A stretch of DNA of 64,000 nucleotides from Marmoricola sp. OAE513 (GCF_040546585.1 NZ_JBEPOC010000001.1:2294001-2358000); one strand, 5' to 3'; positions 7,806-16,176 are shown, counted from the stretch's first letter. Notes: generated by a model not told the origin, from the sequence alone. Made by a program: numbers and translations.

Positions 7806-8234
7806 TCAGTCGGAGTCGAGCACCACGGTGAACGGACCGTCGTTGACCAGGTCGACGGCCATCTCGGCGCCGAACACGCCGCGTTGCACCCGGGTGCCCT
7901 GCTCCTCGAGACCGCGGCACACGAGCTCGTAGAGCGGCTCGGCCACCGGCCCGGGAGCAGCCGCGGCCCACGTCGGGCGGCGTCCCTTGCGCGCGTCGCC
8001 GTACAGGGTGAACTGGCTGATCACGAGAACCGGGGCGTCCGCCTCGGCCACCGACCGCTCCTGGCGCAGGACCCGCAGCTCGCGGACCTTGCGGACCAGC
8101 CAGGCGACCTGGTCGGGGCCGTCGTCGTGGGTGATCCCGACCAGGACGACGAGTCCGGGCTCGTCGATCCGACCGACGACGTCACCGGCGACGGTGACCG
8201 AGGCACGAGCGACCCGCTGCAGCACTGCTCTCAT
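7806..8234 (-). CDS. dtd: D-aminoacyl-tRNA deacylase
   Basis: 142 residues, the usual Dtd length. It hydrolyses D-amino acids and misacylated glycine from tRNA, protecting translation. Both signature motifs are visible: SQFTLYGD near residue 72 and a C-terminal NDGPFTV, a variant of the cross-subunit NxGPVT (Gly-cisPro) motif. A TAGCCT box (8248-8243) lies 8 nt before the ATG, so the transcript has almost no leader. The gene is divergent from the membrane protein at 8300. Confidence 0.95.
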   Translation of the reverse strand: MRAVLQRVARASVTVAGDVVGRIDEPGLVVLVGITHDDGPDQVAWLVRKVRELRVLRQERSVAEADAPVLVISQFTLYGDARKGRRPTWAAAAPGPVAEPLYELVCRGLEEQGTRVQRGVFGAEMAVDLVNDGPFTVVLDSD

Positions 8235-8287
8235 GCCGGACGAGGCTAGCGAGTGGCGGAGGCTGGCGAGCGCCCGAGCGCTGACCC

Positions 8288-8293
8288 TAGGCT
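8288..8293 (+). promoter_or_regulatory. -10 box, leaderless gene at 8300
   Basis: TAGGCT with a 6-nt spacer to ATG 8300, which would place transcription start on the start codon. Confidence 0.6.
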
Positions 8294-8299
8294 GCGCGC

Positions 8300-9256
8300 A
8301 TGGACGACATGCACCGCGCTCCGGGGAGCGGCGACAGGGATCCCGTCAGCGCTCGGATCAGGAAGGCCGTCGCCGACGGGAGGATCAGCTCCGCCGACGG
8401 CGACATCCGCCTCGGCAACGTGGCCTCGGCCTCGAGCATGAACGAGCTCCACCTGATCGTCCGCGACCTCGACCAGCTCGAGGCGACCCTGCCGGCGGGT
8501 GTTCCGCCGGTGCCGCAGAGCACCTGGACGCCGACGTCCCAGGCCGACGTCGCGCGGAGGTCCGCGACCGGTGCGGGAAGCAAGACGGTGCCGTTCCTGA
8601 TCCTGGGGCTGGTCGTGGCGCTGGTCGCCGCCGGCGGCATCGCCCTGTTCGTCTTCGCCGGCTCGGACTCCGACTCGGGATCGGGCTCCGTGACGTCGGC
8701 CGAGCTGCCCGAGCCGGCGTCGCCGGGTGCGGACCCGAGCGAGGAGCCGGGGGAGGAGCCAGGGGAGGAGCCCGGTGCCGAGGGCACGCCGGCCGAGGAG
8801 CCGGAGGGCGAGAGCTTCCGGCTGACGGCCGCCGGCGTGAAGTCCTTCCTGACCGTCTACCAGCGCACGTTCGGGACCACGAAGGTCAACGACCTGACGA
8901 TGTACGGCGACTACGCGATCGCCCGCGTGCCGGTCCCGGGCAAGAAGCGGAATTCGGGCCACATCTACCGCGACGGGAAGTGGAGCGAGTTCGGCGGTGT
9001 GACCGCGAACTTCCCGGGCACCGAGTCGGTGGACCTCCGCAGGCTCGACGTCGCGGCGGTGATGCGCAACCTGGCCCGGGCCAAGCGGACGCTCAACGTC
9101 GAGGACCCGAAGACGTTCTACGTGACGATCAACTTCCGGCCGCAGTTCGACGACGAGCCGAACGTGAACATCTACGTGTCCAACGAGTTCAACGAGTCCG
9201 GGTACCTCGCCACCACCCTGGGCGGCAAGGTCGAACGCGCCTACCCGTTCAGCTGA
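8300..9256 (+). CDS. membrane protein with DUF1707-like N-terminus
   Basis: 318 residues. The first 65 residues (ADGRISSADGDIRLGN, then SSMNELHLIVRDLDQLE) resemble the DUF1707 helical domain. One membrane segment follows near 95-118, then an acidic Pro/Glu linker (EEPGEEPGEEPG) and an extracytoplasmic domain of about 140 residues that I do not recognise. The function is unknown; a cell-surface sensor or binding role is a guess from topology. The leaderless -10 box settles the start. Confidence 0.65.
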   Translation: MDDMHRAPGSGDRDPVSARIRKAVADGRISSADGDIRLGNVASASSMNELHLIVRDLDQLEATLPAGVPPVPQSTWTPTSQADVARRSATGAGSKTVPFLILGLVVALVAAGGIALFVFAGSDSDSGSGSVTSAELPEPASPGADPSEEPGEEPGEEPGAEGTPAEEPEGESFRLTAAGVKSFLTVYQRTFGTTKVNDLTMYGDYAIARVPVPGKKRNSGHIYRDGKWSEFGGVTANFPGTESVDLRRLDVAAVMRNLARAKRTLNVEDPKTFYVTINFRPQFDDEPNVNIYVSNEFNESGYLATTLGGKVERAYPFS

Positions 9257-9272
9257 ACCAGGAGTCCCTGGG

Positions 9273-9632
9273 TCAGTAGACGATGGCCTGCACGCCGTCC
9301 GCCAGGATCGCCTCGGTGAAGGCGGCAGCACCGGAGATCCGGGCGCCGGGCGCGAGGTCGGCCTCGGTGATGCCGCGGCGGGCGGCGCACTGCGCGCAGA
9401 CGACCAGGTCGCCGGACTCGAGGACCAGGTCGCGGGCGTCGGCCAGCGATCCGGCCAGGGGCAGGTCGAAGTCCTCCGCCCGCCCCGGGACGCCCAGCCA
9501 CGCGGCCTCCCCGGTGAGCCAGAGGCTGACCTGCGCTCCCGAGACGATGGCTGCGGTCGCGACGGTGAACGCCTGGCTGCAGCGCTCGGCGTCGTCGGTC
9601 CCGGCGGTGCACTTGATCACCAGACTTCGCAT
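9273..9632 (-). CDS. DsrE family protein
   Basis: 119 residues with the DsrE/DsrF-like alpha/beta fold: an N-terminal VIKCTAGTDD strand-loop and an ESGDLVVCAQCAARRG segment containing two cysteines, where sulfur-carrier members hold the persulfide. It may bind or relay sulfur, or act as a peroxiredoxin-like protein. No partner DsrF or DsrH is next to it, so the role is uncertain. On the minus strand TAGGCT is 6 nt before the ATG (leaderless). Confidence 0.75.
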   Translation of the reverse strand: MRSLVIKCTAGTDDAERCSQAFTVATAAIVSGAQVSLWLTGEAAWLGVPGRAEDFDLPLAGSLADARDLVLESGDLVVCAQCAARRGITEADLAPGARISGAAAFTEAILADGVQAIVY

Positions 9633-9638
9633 GCGTCG

Positions 9639-9644
9639 AGCCTA
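9639..9644 (-). promoter_or_regulatory. -10 box, leaderless DsrE gene
   Basis: Minus-strand TAGGCT with a 6-nt spacer to ATG 9632. Confidence 0.6.
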
Positions 9645-9734
9645 ACGAGCGTCCCAGCCTGCTCGTGGCCGAGAGGGCGAGATCGCGGTGACGAGCGCAG
9701 CGAGGATCACCGTCGGGTTTGCGACCGGGCGCTC

Positions 9735-9740
9735 TAGACT
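9735..9740 (+). promoter_or_regulatory. -10 box of the small-protein / nitrobindin operon
   Basis: TAGACT with a 7-nt spacer to GTG 9748. Confidence 0.5.
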
Positions 9741-9747
9741 CGCTCCC

Positions 9748-9864
9748 GTGGAAGCCTTCTTCGTGGTGCTGACGGCAGCAGTGGTGCTCGGTGTCGCCGC
9801 GTGGGCCTGGCGCGCCATCGACGCGTTCCTGAACCTGACCGCCCTCGAGCCCGGAGACGAGTAG
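9748..9864 (+). CDS. small single-pass membrane protein (38 aa)
   Basis: GTG 9748 to TAG 9862-9864. The sequence is a hydrophobic helix (FFVVLTAAVVLGVAAWAW) followed by a short acidic tail ending EPGDE. The TAGACT box 7 nt upstream supports expression from this codon. The nitrobindin-like gene starts 5 nt after its stop, so the two are probably co-transcribed. No family is recognised. The case rests on promoter placement, spacing and the clean helix-plus-tail design. Confidence 0.5.
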   Translation: MEAFFVVLTAAVVLGVAAWAWRAIDAFLNLTALEPGDE

Positions 9865-9868
9865 AGAC

Positions 9869-10369
9869 GTGCCGTTCGAGATCCCCGAGAACATCCATCC
9901 GAACTGCGCCCGGCTCGCCTGGATCATCGGCACCTGGGCCGGCAACGGTCACGGCGAGTACGAGGGCATCGACAGCTTCCAGTTCGGTCAGGAGCTGATC
10001 TTCCAGCAGGACGGGCGTCCCTTCATCCACTTCATGAGCCGCGCCTGGATCATCGACGCCGAGGGCAACCACGTGCGCGAGGCGGCCCAGGAGACGGGCT
10101 TCTTCCGGCCCCAGGAGGACGGCAGCCTCGAGGTCGTGATGACCCACAACACCGGTTTCGTGGAGATCTGGCACGGTGAGCTGCACCCCGAGCAGCCGCG
10201 CTTCGAGATCGTCACCGACGCCGTGGCGCGCACCGGGTCCGCCAAGGAGTACGCCGGTGGCAAGCGCCTCTACGGCTACGTCAACGGAGACCTGCTGTAC
10301 GCCTTCGACATGGCAGCGATGGGCAAGGAGCTGCAGCCGCACACGCACGCGCAGCTGGTGCGTCAGTGA
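9869..10369 (+). CDS. nitrobindin-like heme-binding protein (DUF1794/FABP family)
   Basis: 166 residues forming a small beta-barrel. It has the family opening IIGTWAGNGHGEY (GTWxGxGxGxY) near residue 20 and alternating strands to the C-terminus. Actinobacterial members bind heme and have peroxynitrite isomerase activity. The start is GTG 9869, just after the stop of the small membrane protein. A Fur-family gene follows after 10 nt in the same direction, which suggests a metal- or redox-responsive operon. Confidence 0.88.
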   Translation: MPFEIPENIHPNCARLAWIIGTWAGNGHGEYEGIDSFQFGQELIFQQDGRPFIHFMSRAWIIDAEGNHVREAAQETGFFRPQEDGSLEVVMTHNTGFVEIWHGELHPEQPRFEIVTDAVARTGSAKEYAGGKRLYGYVNGDLLYAFDMAAMGKELQPHTHAQLVRQ

Positions 10370-10379
10370 GGCCGGACCG

Positions 10380-10799
10380 GTGACGGACTGGCAGACCCGG
10401 CTGCGGGAGAGCGGTCACCGGTTGACCCCGCAGCGCGAGCTCGTGCTGGCGGCGGTCGAGACACTCGGGCACGCGACCCCGGACGAGATCTACGCCGAGG
10501 TGCGTACCCGGTCCGACGCGATCAACCTGTCCACCGTCTACCGGACCCTGGAGCTTCTCGACGACCTCGGGCTGATCCGGCACGCCCACCTCACCGACCG
10601 GGCGCCGACGTACCACTCGGCCACGGGTCACGAGCACTCCCACCTCGTCTGCCGAGGCTGCTCGCGCGTGATCAGCGTGGGTCGCTCGAGGATGGAGCAC
10701 GCCCTGGCGGACCTGGCCGCGGAGTACGGCTTCGACCCCGACTACGGGCACCTCTCGGTCTTCGGCCGGTGCGCCGACTGCGTCGGGTCCACGGAATGA
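10380..10799 (+). CDS. Fur family transcriptional regulator
   Basis: 139 residues. Winged-helix N-terminus (GHRLTPQRELVLAAVE, then STVYRTLELLDDLGLI) followed by the dimerisation domain. The regulatory metal ligands are visible as HEHSHLVCRGC near residues 81-92, and a second pair CADC near the C-terminus forms a structural zinc site. The metal specificity (Fe, Zn or Mn) cannot be told. GTG 10380 lies 10 nt after the nitrobindin-like stop. A perfect 16-bp palindrome directly downstream (10814-10829) may be its operator. Confidence 0.9.
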   Translation: MTDWQTRLRESGHRLTPQRELVLAAVETLGHATPDEIYAEVRTRSDAINLSTVYRTLELLDDLGLIRHAHLTDRAPTYHSATGHEHSHLVCRGCSRVISVGRSRMEHALADLAAEYGFDPDYGHLSVFGRCADCVGSTE

Positions 10800-10813
10800 G
10801 GACGGCCTCCCCG

Positions 10814-10829
10814 ACGTTGGGACCAACGT
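10814..10829. promoter_or_regulatory. perfect 16-bp palindrome at the ygfZ start
   Basis: ACGTTGG, GA, CCAACGT. It overlaps the GTG start codon of ygfZ and lies 14 nt after the fur stop. It could be an operator or an mRNA hairpin that affects initiation. Confidence 0.45.
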
Positions 10830-11775
10830 GATGACCAGCCCTCTGCTCGCCCTCCCCGGAGCCGTCGCCGGAAACGGCGTGGACGCCTCCGTGGCCGCGC
10901 ACTACGGCTCCTTCCACGGCGAGCAACGGGCCCTGGAGCAGGGCGAGGGGTTCGTCGACCTGTCGCACCGCGAGGTCGTCCGGATCTCCGGTCCCGACCG
11001 GTTGGACTGGCTGCACTCGCTGACCACGCAGCACCTCACCGGTCTGCTGCCGGGCCAGCAGACGGTCACGCTGGTCCTCTCGCCCCAGGGCCACCTCGAG
11101 CACACCCTGTACGGCGTCGACGACGGCGAGGCGTTCACCGCGCACGTCGAGCCCGGCGCTGCTGCCGCGCTGGTGGAGTGGCTCGACCGGATGCGTTTCA
11201 TGCTGCGGGTCGAGGTCGCGGACGTGACGGCTGAGGTCGCGGTCGCCTGGCGGCCGGGACCCGAGGACTTCGGACGGTACGACCTGGTGCCGCGAGCCGA
11301 GCTCACGGCGTACGCCGAGGCTGCCGGCCCGGCAGCGGGGCTGTGGGCGTTCGAGGCGCTGCGCATCGCTCGCGGCGAACCGCGCGCCGGCCTGGACACC
11401 GACGCCCGCACCATCCCGAACGAGATCGGCTGGATCCCGCGCGGCGTGCACCTCGACAAGGGTTGCTACCGGGGTCAGGAGACGGTCGCGCGCGTGCACA
11501 CGCTCGGTCGGCCGCCGCGTCGGCTCACGCTGCTGCACCTCGACGGCTCCGACAACAGGCTGCCGGCCCAGGGCACCCCGCTGGTCCACGGCGGCCGCGA
11601 GATCGGCTTCGTCGGGACCTCGGCGCGGCACCACGAGCTGGGGCCGATCGCCCTGGCCCTGCTCAAGCGAGCGGTGCCGGTTGACGTGACGCTCGAGGTG
11701 GACGGCATCGCCGCAGCCCAGGAGGTCGTGGTCGACCCCGAGGTGGGTCTGCACGTCCGTCGGCGTCTCGGCTGA
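10828..11775 (+). CDS. ygfZ: folate-binding YgfZ/GcvT-like Fe-S cluster maintenance protein
   Basis: 315 residues. The protein binds tetrahydrofolate and supports repair or assembly of iron-sulfur enzymes. The diagnostic motif KGCYRGQE with its cysteine is present near residue 213. An N-terminal GcvT-like segment (LDWLHSLTTQHL) is also visible. Start is GTG 10828 or ATG 10831. It follows the Fur regulator by 28 nt in the same direction, which suits iron-linked control. The family is cytoplasmic. Confidence 0.92.
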   Translation: MMTSPLLALPGAVAGNGVDASVAAHYGSFHGEQRALEQGEGFVDLSHREVVRISGPDRLDWLHSLTTQHLTGLLPGQQTVTLVLSPQGHLEHTLYGVDDGEAFTAHVEPGAAAALVEWLDRMRFMLRVEVADVTAEVAVAWRPGPEDFGRYDLVPRAELTAYAEAAGPAAGLWAFEALRIARGEPRAGLDTDARTIPNEIGWIPRGVHLDKGCYRGQETVARVHTLGRPPRRLTLLHLDGSDNRLPAQGTPLVHGGREIGFVGTSARHHELGPIALALLKRAVPVDVTLEVDGIAAAQEVVVDPEVGLHVRRRLG

Positions 11776-11824
11776 GGCCGCTCCGGGCTCCACGGTTGCC
11801 CTGAAAGGGCGTGCCCCGCTGTTC

Positions 11825-11830
11825 TAGGGT
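11825..11830 (+). promoter_or_regulatory. -10 box, leaderless manA
   Basis: TAGGGT with a 6-nt spacer to ATG 11837. Confidence 0.6.
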
Positions 11831-11836
11831 GGAGCA

Positions 11837-13024
11837 ATGCATCGGCTCCGCAACGGCGTGAAGAATTACGACTGGGGTTCGCCGGACGCGATCCCGCAGT
11901 TCCTCGGCGACGGTGGTTCGACCGACCCGATCGCAGAGGTCTGGATCGGCACGCACCCGCTGTCCCCGTCGATCGTCCTCGAGGACGACGGCAGCGAGCG
12001 TCTGTTGTCCGACCTCACCGGTGACCTGCCGTACATGGTGAAGCTGCTCGCGGCCGCACGCCCGTTGTCGCTCCAGGTGCACCCCTCCAAGCCGCTCGCG
12101 GAAATCGGTTTCGCGCGGGAGGAGGAGGCCGGTGTGCCGCTCGACGCCCCCCACCGCGTCTACAAGGACGCGAACCACAAGCCGGAGATGGTTTACGCGC
12201 TGAGCACGTTCGACTCACTGATCGGTTTCCGGCCGAGCGCCGAGATCCTGCGCGTTCTCGGTCCGCTGGACACCGAGCTGACCCAGCGGCTCTCCGACGA
12301 GCTGCGGGCCGACCCCGGGTTCGCGACGATCGTGAAGCTCATCGAGCACCTGCTCACCGCCGACATCGACCGCGCGGAGGTGCGGCGGATCGTCGAGGCC
12401 TGCCGCGGGTTGAGCGAGGTCGGGCTCGACATCAAGCGCGCGTACCAGACGGCGGTCGAGATCGCGGAGCACTACCCGGAGGACATCGGCGTGGTGATTG
12501 CGCTGATGCTCAACCGGATGACGCTGCAGCCCGGCGAGGCCGCGTTCCTGGACACCGGCGTGATCCACGCGCACCTGTCCGGCCTGTGCGTCGAGGTGAT
12601 GGCGAACTCGGACAACGTCCTCCGGGCCGGCCTGACCAGCAAGCACATCGACACGGCCGGGCTGGTCGCCTGCCTGCAGGGCGGGATGGCCAGGGTCGCC
12701 CGGGTCACGCCCGACTTCCTCGACTACGACACCGAGGTGTTCTCGCCGGCGGGCGGGAACTTCGCGCTCGCCGTCACGCAGATCTCCGCCGCAGCGCCCG
12801 AGGGCGTCGAGCTGGTGCGCGGTGACGGCAGCGTGCTGATGTGCACCGGCGGAAACGTCACCATCACCACCGACGCCGGTGGCAAGGTCGACCTGCGTCG
12901 GGGCGAGTCGGTCTACCTCGACGCGGACGACCGCGGTGCGACGGTGCACGGCTTGGGCGAGGTCGCCCAGGCGTACGTGCCCTCCTCGCGTGCGCTGCGC
13001 TCGCGCCTGGTCGACGTGGTCTGA
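11837..13024 (+). CDS. manA: mannose-6-phosphate isomerase, class I
   Basis: 395 residues. The enzyme interconverts mannose 6-phosphate and fructose 6-phosphate, feeding GDP-mannose for glycans. Cupin zinc ligands are visible: QVHPSK near residue 76, HKPEM near 115, and HAHLSGLCVEVM in the C-terminal half. The length and the start NGVKNYDWGS are typical of the type I family. The leaderless TAGGGT box decides the start. Its 3' end faces the cysN gene across a REP-like repeat. Confidence 0.94.
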   Translation: MHRLRNGVKNYDWGSPDAIPQFLGDGGSTDPIAEVWIGTHPLSPSIVLEDDGSERLLSDLTGDLPYMVKLLAAARPLSLQVHPSKPLAEIGFAREEEAGVPLDAPHRVYKDANHKPEMVYALSTFDSLIGFRPSAEILRVLGPLDTELTQRLSDELRADPGFATIVKLIEHLLTADIDRAEVRRIVEACRGLSEVGLDIKRAYQTAVEIAEHYPEDIGVVIALMLNRMTLQPGEAAFLDTGVIHAHLSGLCVEVMANSDNVLRAGLTSKHIDTAGLVACLQGGMARVARVTPDFLDYDTEVFSPAGGNFALAVTQISAAAPEGVELVRGDGSVLMCTGGNVTITTDAGGKVDLRRGESVYLDADDRGATVHGLGEVAQAYVPSSRALRSRLVDVV

Positions 13025-13026
13025 CT

Positions 13027-13135
13027 GGTTGGTTGAGGTGCGGCCGCGCTAGCGGTCGCCTCGAAAACTCCGGACCTATGCGCAGAGCTCACCAGGTTTC
13101 GAGGCCCGCGCTGAGCGCGGGCACCTCAACCAACC
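13027..13135. repeat. REP-like inverted repeat pair
   Basis: Two outward arms, GGTTGGTTGAGGTGC (13027-13041) and its exact complement (13121-13135), enclose two imperfect palindromes (around CCGCGCTAGCGG and CCCGCGCTGAGCGCGGG) and matching GCCTCGAAA blocks. This is the layout of a paired REP/BIME element between convergent genes. It may also act as a bidirectional terminator for manA and cysN. Confidence 0.75.
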
Positions 13136-13139
13136 TGCG

Positions 13140-14466
13140 TCAGGAGCGGTCGTTGATCATGCCGGCGCCGACGGTCACGCCGGTCGCCTCGTCGATCAGG
13201 ATGAACGAGCCGGTGGTCCGGTTCTTCGAGTAGGGGGTCGCACAGCAGCGGGACCGTCGTGCGCAGCTGCACCCGACCGATCTCGTTCAGGGCGAGCTCC
13301 TTGGTGTCCTGGTCGCGGTGCAGGGTGTTGATGTCGAGCCGGTACTGGATGTCCTTGACCAGTGCCCGCCCCGTGCGGGTGGTGTGCTTGATCGCGAGCT
13401 TCTGGCCCTTGCGCAGCGGCTCGTTCGTCATCCAGCAGACCATCGCGTCGATGTCCTGGCTCGGCTTCGGCGCGTTGTTCACCCGGGCGATCATGTCGCC
13501 GCGGGAGACGTCCACGTCGTCCTCGAGCCGGACCGTCACCGACATCGGCGGGAACGCTTCTGCGATCTCGCGGTCGAACAGGTCGATGCCGGCGATCTTC
13601 GAGGTCATGCCGGAGGGCAGCACGACGACCTCGTCGCCGGGCTTGAGGACGCCGCTGGCGACCATGCCGCCGTACCCGCGGTAGTCGTGGAACTCGTCGG
13701 ACTTCGGCCGTACGACGTACTGCACCGGGAAGCGGGCGTCGACCAGGTCGCGGTCCGATGCCACGTGCACGTTCTCGAGGTGGTGCATCAGCGACGGGCC
13801 CTGGTACCAGTCCATGTTCTCGGACCGGTTCACCACGTTGTCGCCGGCGAGTGCCGAGATCGGGATGACCTGCAGGTCGGGGATGTTCAGCTTCGTCGCG
13901 AACGAGGTGAACTCGGCCTGGATCTTGTCGTACACCTCTTGGCTGTAGTCGACGAGGTCCATCTTGTTCACCGCGAGGACGAGGTGCGGGACGCGGAGCA
14001 AGGAGAGCAGCACCGCGTGCCGGCGGGACTGCTCGGTGAGGCCCTGGCGGGCGTCGACGAGGACGAGTCCGAGGTCGGCGGTGGAGGCACCGGTGACCAT
14101 GTTCCGGGTGTACTGCACGTGCCCGGGGGTGTCGGCGATGATGAACTTGCGGTTCGGCGTCGCGAAGTAGCGGTACGCCACGTCGATGGTGATGCCTTGC
14201 TCGCGCTCGGAGCGCAGACCGTCGGTCAGCAGCGCCAGGTCGGTGTAGTCGTAGCCCTTGGCCTCGCTGGTGGCCTCGACGGCCTCGAGCTGGTCCTCGA
14301 AGATCGACTTGGAGTCGAGCAGCAGACGACCGATCAGGGTGGACTTGCCGTCGTCGACCGAGCCGGCGGTGGCGAAGCGGAGCAGGTCCATGCCACGGCC
14401 GACGTTGTGCGCGGTCGACTTCAGCTGCTCGTCGTCGTGAAAGCGTGCATTTTCGGGGGCGGGCAT
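13140..14466 (-). CDS. cysN: sulfate adenylyltransferase subunit 1 (CysN GTPase), frameshifted near the C-terminus
   Basis: About 441 residues. An EF-Tu-like GTPase that drives CysD to make adenosine 5'-phosphosulfate from sulfate and ATP. It shows G1 GSVDDGKST, G3 DTPGH and G4 NKMD; no CysC domain is fused. As read, the frame leaves the family after VPLLCDP and runs to 13126. Removing one base from the run of five G at 13233-13237 restores YSKNRTTGSFILIDEATG and a stop at 13140. The start ATG 14466 overlaps the cysD stop in ATGA. Confidence 0.9.
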
Positions 14467-15380
14467 CAGAAGTAGCCTTCCTTCTTGCGGTCTTCCATGG
14501 CTGCCTCGGAGAACCGGTCGTCACCGCGGGTGGCGCCGCGCTCGGTGACCCGGGCGATCGCGACCTCGTCGATGATCTCGTCGATGGTCGACGCGGTGCT
14601 CTCCACGCAGCCGGTCAGCGTCAGGTCGCCGACGGTGCGGAACCGGACGGTCCGCTCGCTGGCCTCCTCGCCCGGCTTGCAGGGGTTGAACTCGCTCTCG
14701 GTGAGCAGCATCCCGTCGCGCTCGAAGACGCGGCGCTGGTGGGAGTAGTAGATGGAGGGGATCTCGATGCCCTCGCGACCGATGTAGTGCCAGACGTCGA
14801 GCTCGGTCCAGTTGCTGATCGGGAAGATCCGCATGTGCTCGCCCGCGTGCAGCCGGCCGTTGTAGAGGCTCCACAGCTCGGGGCGCTGGTTCTTCGGGTC
14901 CCACTGGCCGAACTCGTCGCGGTGGGAGTAGACGCGCTCCTTGGCGCGGGCCTTCTCCTCGTCGCGGCGGCCACCACCGAAGGCGGCGGTGAAGCCCTCC
15001 TCCTCGATGGCGTTGAGCAGGGTGCCGATCTGGTGGCGGTTGCGCGAGGTCTTGCCGTCGTCGACGACGATGCCCTTGGCCAGGGCCTCCTCGACGCTCG
15101 CGACGATGAGGCGGACACCGAGGCGGTTGACCCAGTTGTCCCGGGTGGCGAGCACCTCGGGGAAGTCGTAGCCGGTGTCGACTTGCAGCACCGGGAACGG
15201 GATCTTCGCCGGGTAGAAGGCCTTCTCCGCCAGGCGCATCATGACGATGGAGTCCTTGCCGCCCGAGAACATCAGGACGGGCTTCTCGAACTCCGCCGCG
15301 ACCTCGCGGAAGATGTGGATCGACTCCGCCTCGAGCTGGTCGAGCTGGCTCAGCCGGTAGTCGGCGTGGGTCTGGGACAT
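14466..15380 (-). CDS. cysD: sulfate adenylyltransferase subunit 2
   Basis: 304 residues. The PP-loop catalytic subunit that adenylates sulfate, working with CysN. The PP-loop MFSGGKDS appears near residue 39, and the family segment RRDEEKARAKER lies further on. ATG 15380 is preferred over a GTG at 15422 because MSQTHADYRLSQLDQLE is the usual family start and an SD (GAGAGG) lies before it. The promoter box TACGAT (15428-15423) predicts a leader of about 36 nt. Confidence 0.95.
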   Translation of the reverse strand: MSQTHADYRLSQLDQLEAESIHIFREVAAEFEKPVLMFSGGKDSIVMMRLAEKAFYPAKIPFPVLQVDTGYDFPEVLATRDNWVNRLGVRLIVASVEEALAKGIVVDDGKTSRNRHQIGTLLNAIEEEGFTAAFGGGRRDEEKARAKERVYSHRDEFGQWDPKNQRPELWSLYNGRLHAGEHMRIFPISNWTELDVWHYIGREGIEIPSIYYSHQRRVFERDGMLLTESEFNPCKPGEEASERTVRFRTVGDLTLTGCVESTASTIDEIIDEVAIARVTERGATRGDDRFSEAAMEDRKKEGYF

Positions 15381-15422
15381 GAGGGCCTCTCGGTGACTGT
15401 GCGCCCGCACGGGGCAGCGCAC

Positions 15423-15428
15423 ATCGTA
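15423..15428 (-). promoter_or_regulatory. -10 box of cysDN
   Basis: TACGAT on the minus strand, predicted start near 15416. The -35 region is poor, so an activator may be needed. Confidence 0.45.
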
Positions 15429-15467
15429 TCGAGTCGTCGTACGACGGGGCTCATCGTCTCACAGGAG

Positions 15468-15481
15468 TGGAACGTGTTCTA
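15468..15481. promoter_or_regulatory. KstR-like operator motif upstream of cysD
   Basis: TGGAACGTGTTCTA fits the TnnAACnnGTTnnA consensus known for the TetR-family cholesterol regulator KstR. It is centred near -58 of the predicted cysD start. No kstR or sterol gene is in the window, so the assignment is only by motif. Confidence 0.35.
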
Positions 15482-15503
15482 GTTTTCGGTTCGGACGGAC
15501 CAC

Positions 15504-16169
15504 TCAGACCTCGTCGAGGTCGGCGCCCGTCGGGTCCGGAGCGGTCTCGTCCTCGAGGTAGGCGCCGCCGATCGGATCGGCCACCCACGACACGACCGAC
15601 CAGCCGGACGCCGGGTCACCGTCGAGCTCGATGCACGCGGTGTTGTTGAAGCCCTGGGTCGCCATCTCGTGCGTCTCGGAGTCCGTGACGCGGTTCGACA
15701 CCCACGTCCGGATGGCCGCTCCGTGGCTGACCAGCAGTGCGACCTCGTGCCCGTCGGCCGCGATCCGGGCGACCGCGTCGTCGTACCGGGCGAGGAACTC
15801 GTGACCGGTCTCGGCCCCGGACATCTGCTTGTCCAGGCGCCGCTCGATCCAGTCGGCGACGGTGCCGACGTACCCGAGGATCGAGTCCTCGTCGGTGGCC
15901 ATCTCGTAGTCGCCGGCGGAGATCTCGCGCAGCCCTTCGAGGGTGACCGGCTCCAGGCCGAGGGCCTCGGCGAGCGGGGCGCCGGTCTGCCCGGTACGCA
16001 CCAGTGCCGAGGTGTAGATGCCGGTGATGCCACGGTCGGCGAGTGCCAGCGCAGCGCTCTCGGCCTGCTGGATGCCGAGGTCGGTCAGGTCCGCCCCCGG
16101 GTACGCCGTGTCCAGGGCGCCGATCGCGTTGCCATGGGTCTGGCCGTGGCGCAGGAGCAGAAGACGCAT
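15504..16169 (-). CDS. histidine phosphatase superfamily protein
   Basis: 221 residues. It opens LLLRHGQTHGNA, the phosphoglycerate-mutase-like RHG motif whose His takes the phosphate, and has the second catalytic His in LLVSHGAAI near residue 147. The family covers sugar, nucleotide and cofactor phosphatases; the substrate here is unknown. On the minus strand TAGCAT lies 7 nt before the ATG, inside the end of the permease gene, so it can be transcribed leaderless on its own. Confidence 0.88.
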   Translation of the reverse strand: MRLLLLRHGQTHGNAIGALDTAYPGADLTDLGIQQAESAALALADRGITGIYTSALVRTGQTGAPLAEALGLEPVTLEGLREISAGDYEMATDEDSILGYVGTVADWIERRLDKQMSGAETGHEFLARYDDAVARIAADGHEVALLVSHGAAIRTWVSNRVTDSETHEMATQGFNNTACIELDGDPASGWSVVSWVADPIGGAYLEDETAPDPTGADLDEV

Positions 16170-16176
16170 GTTCGGA

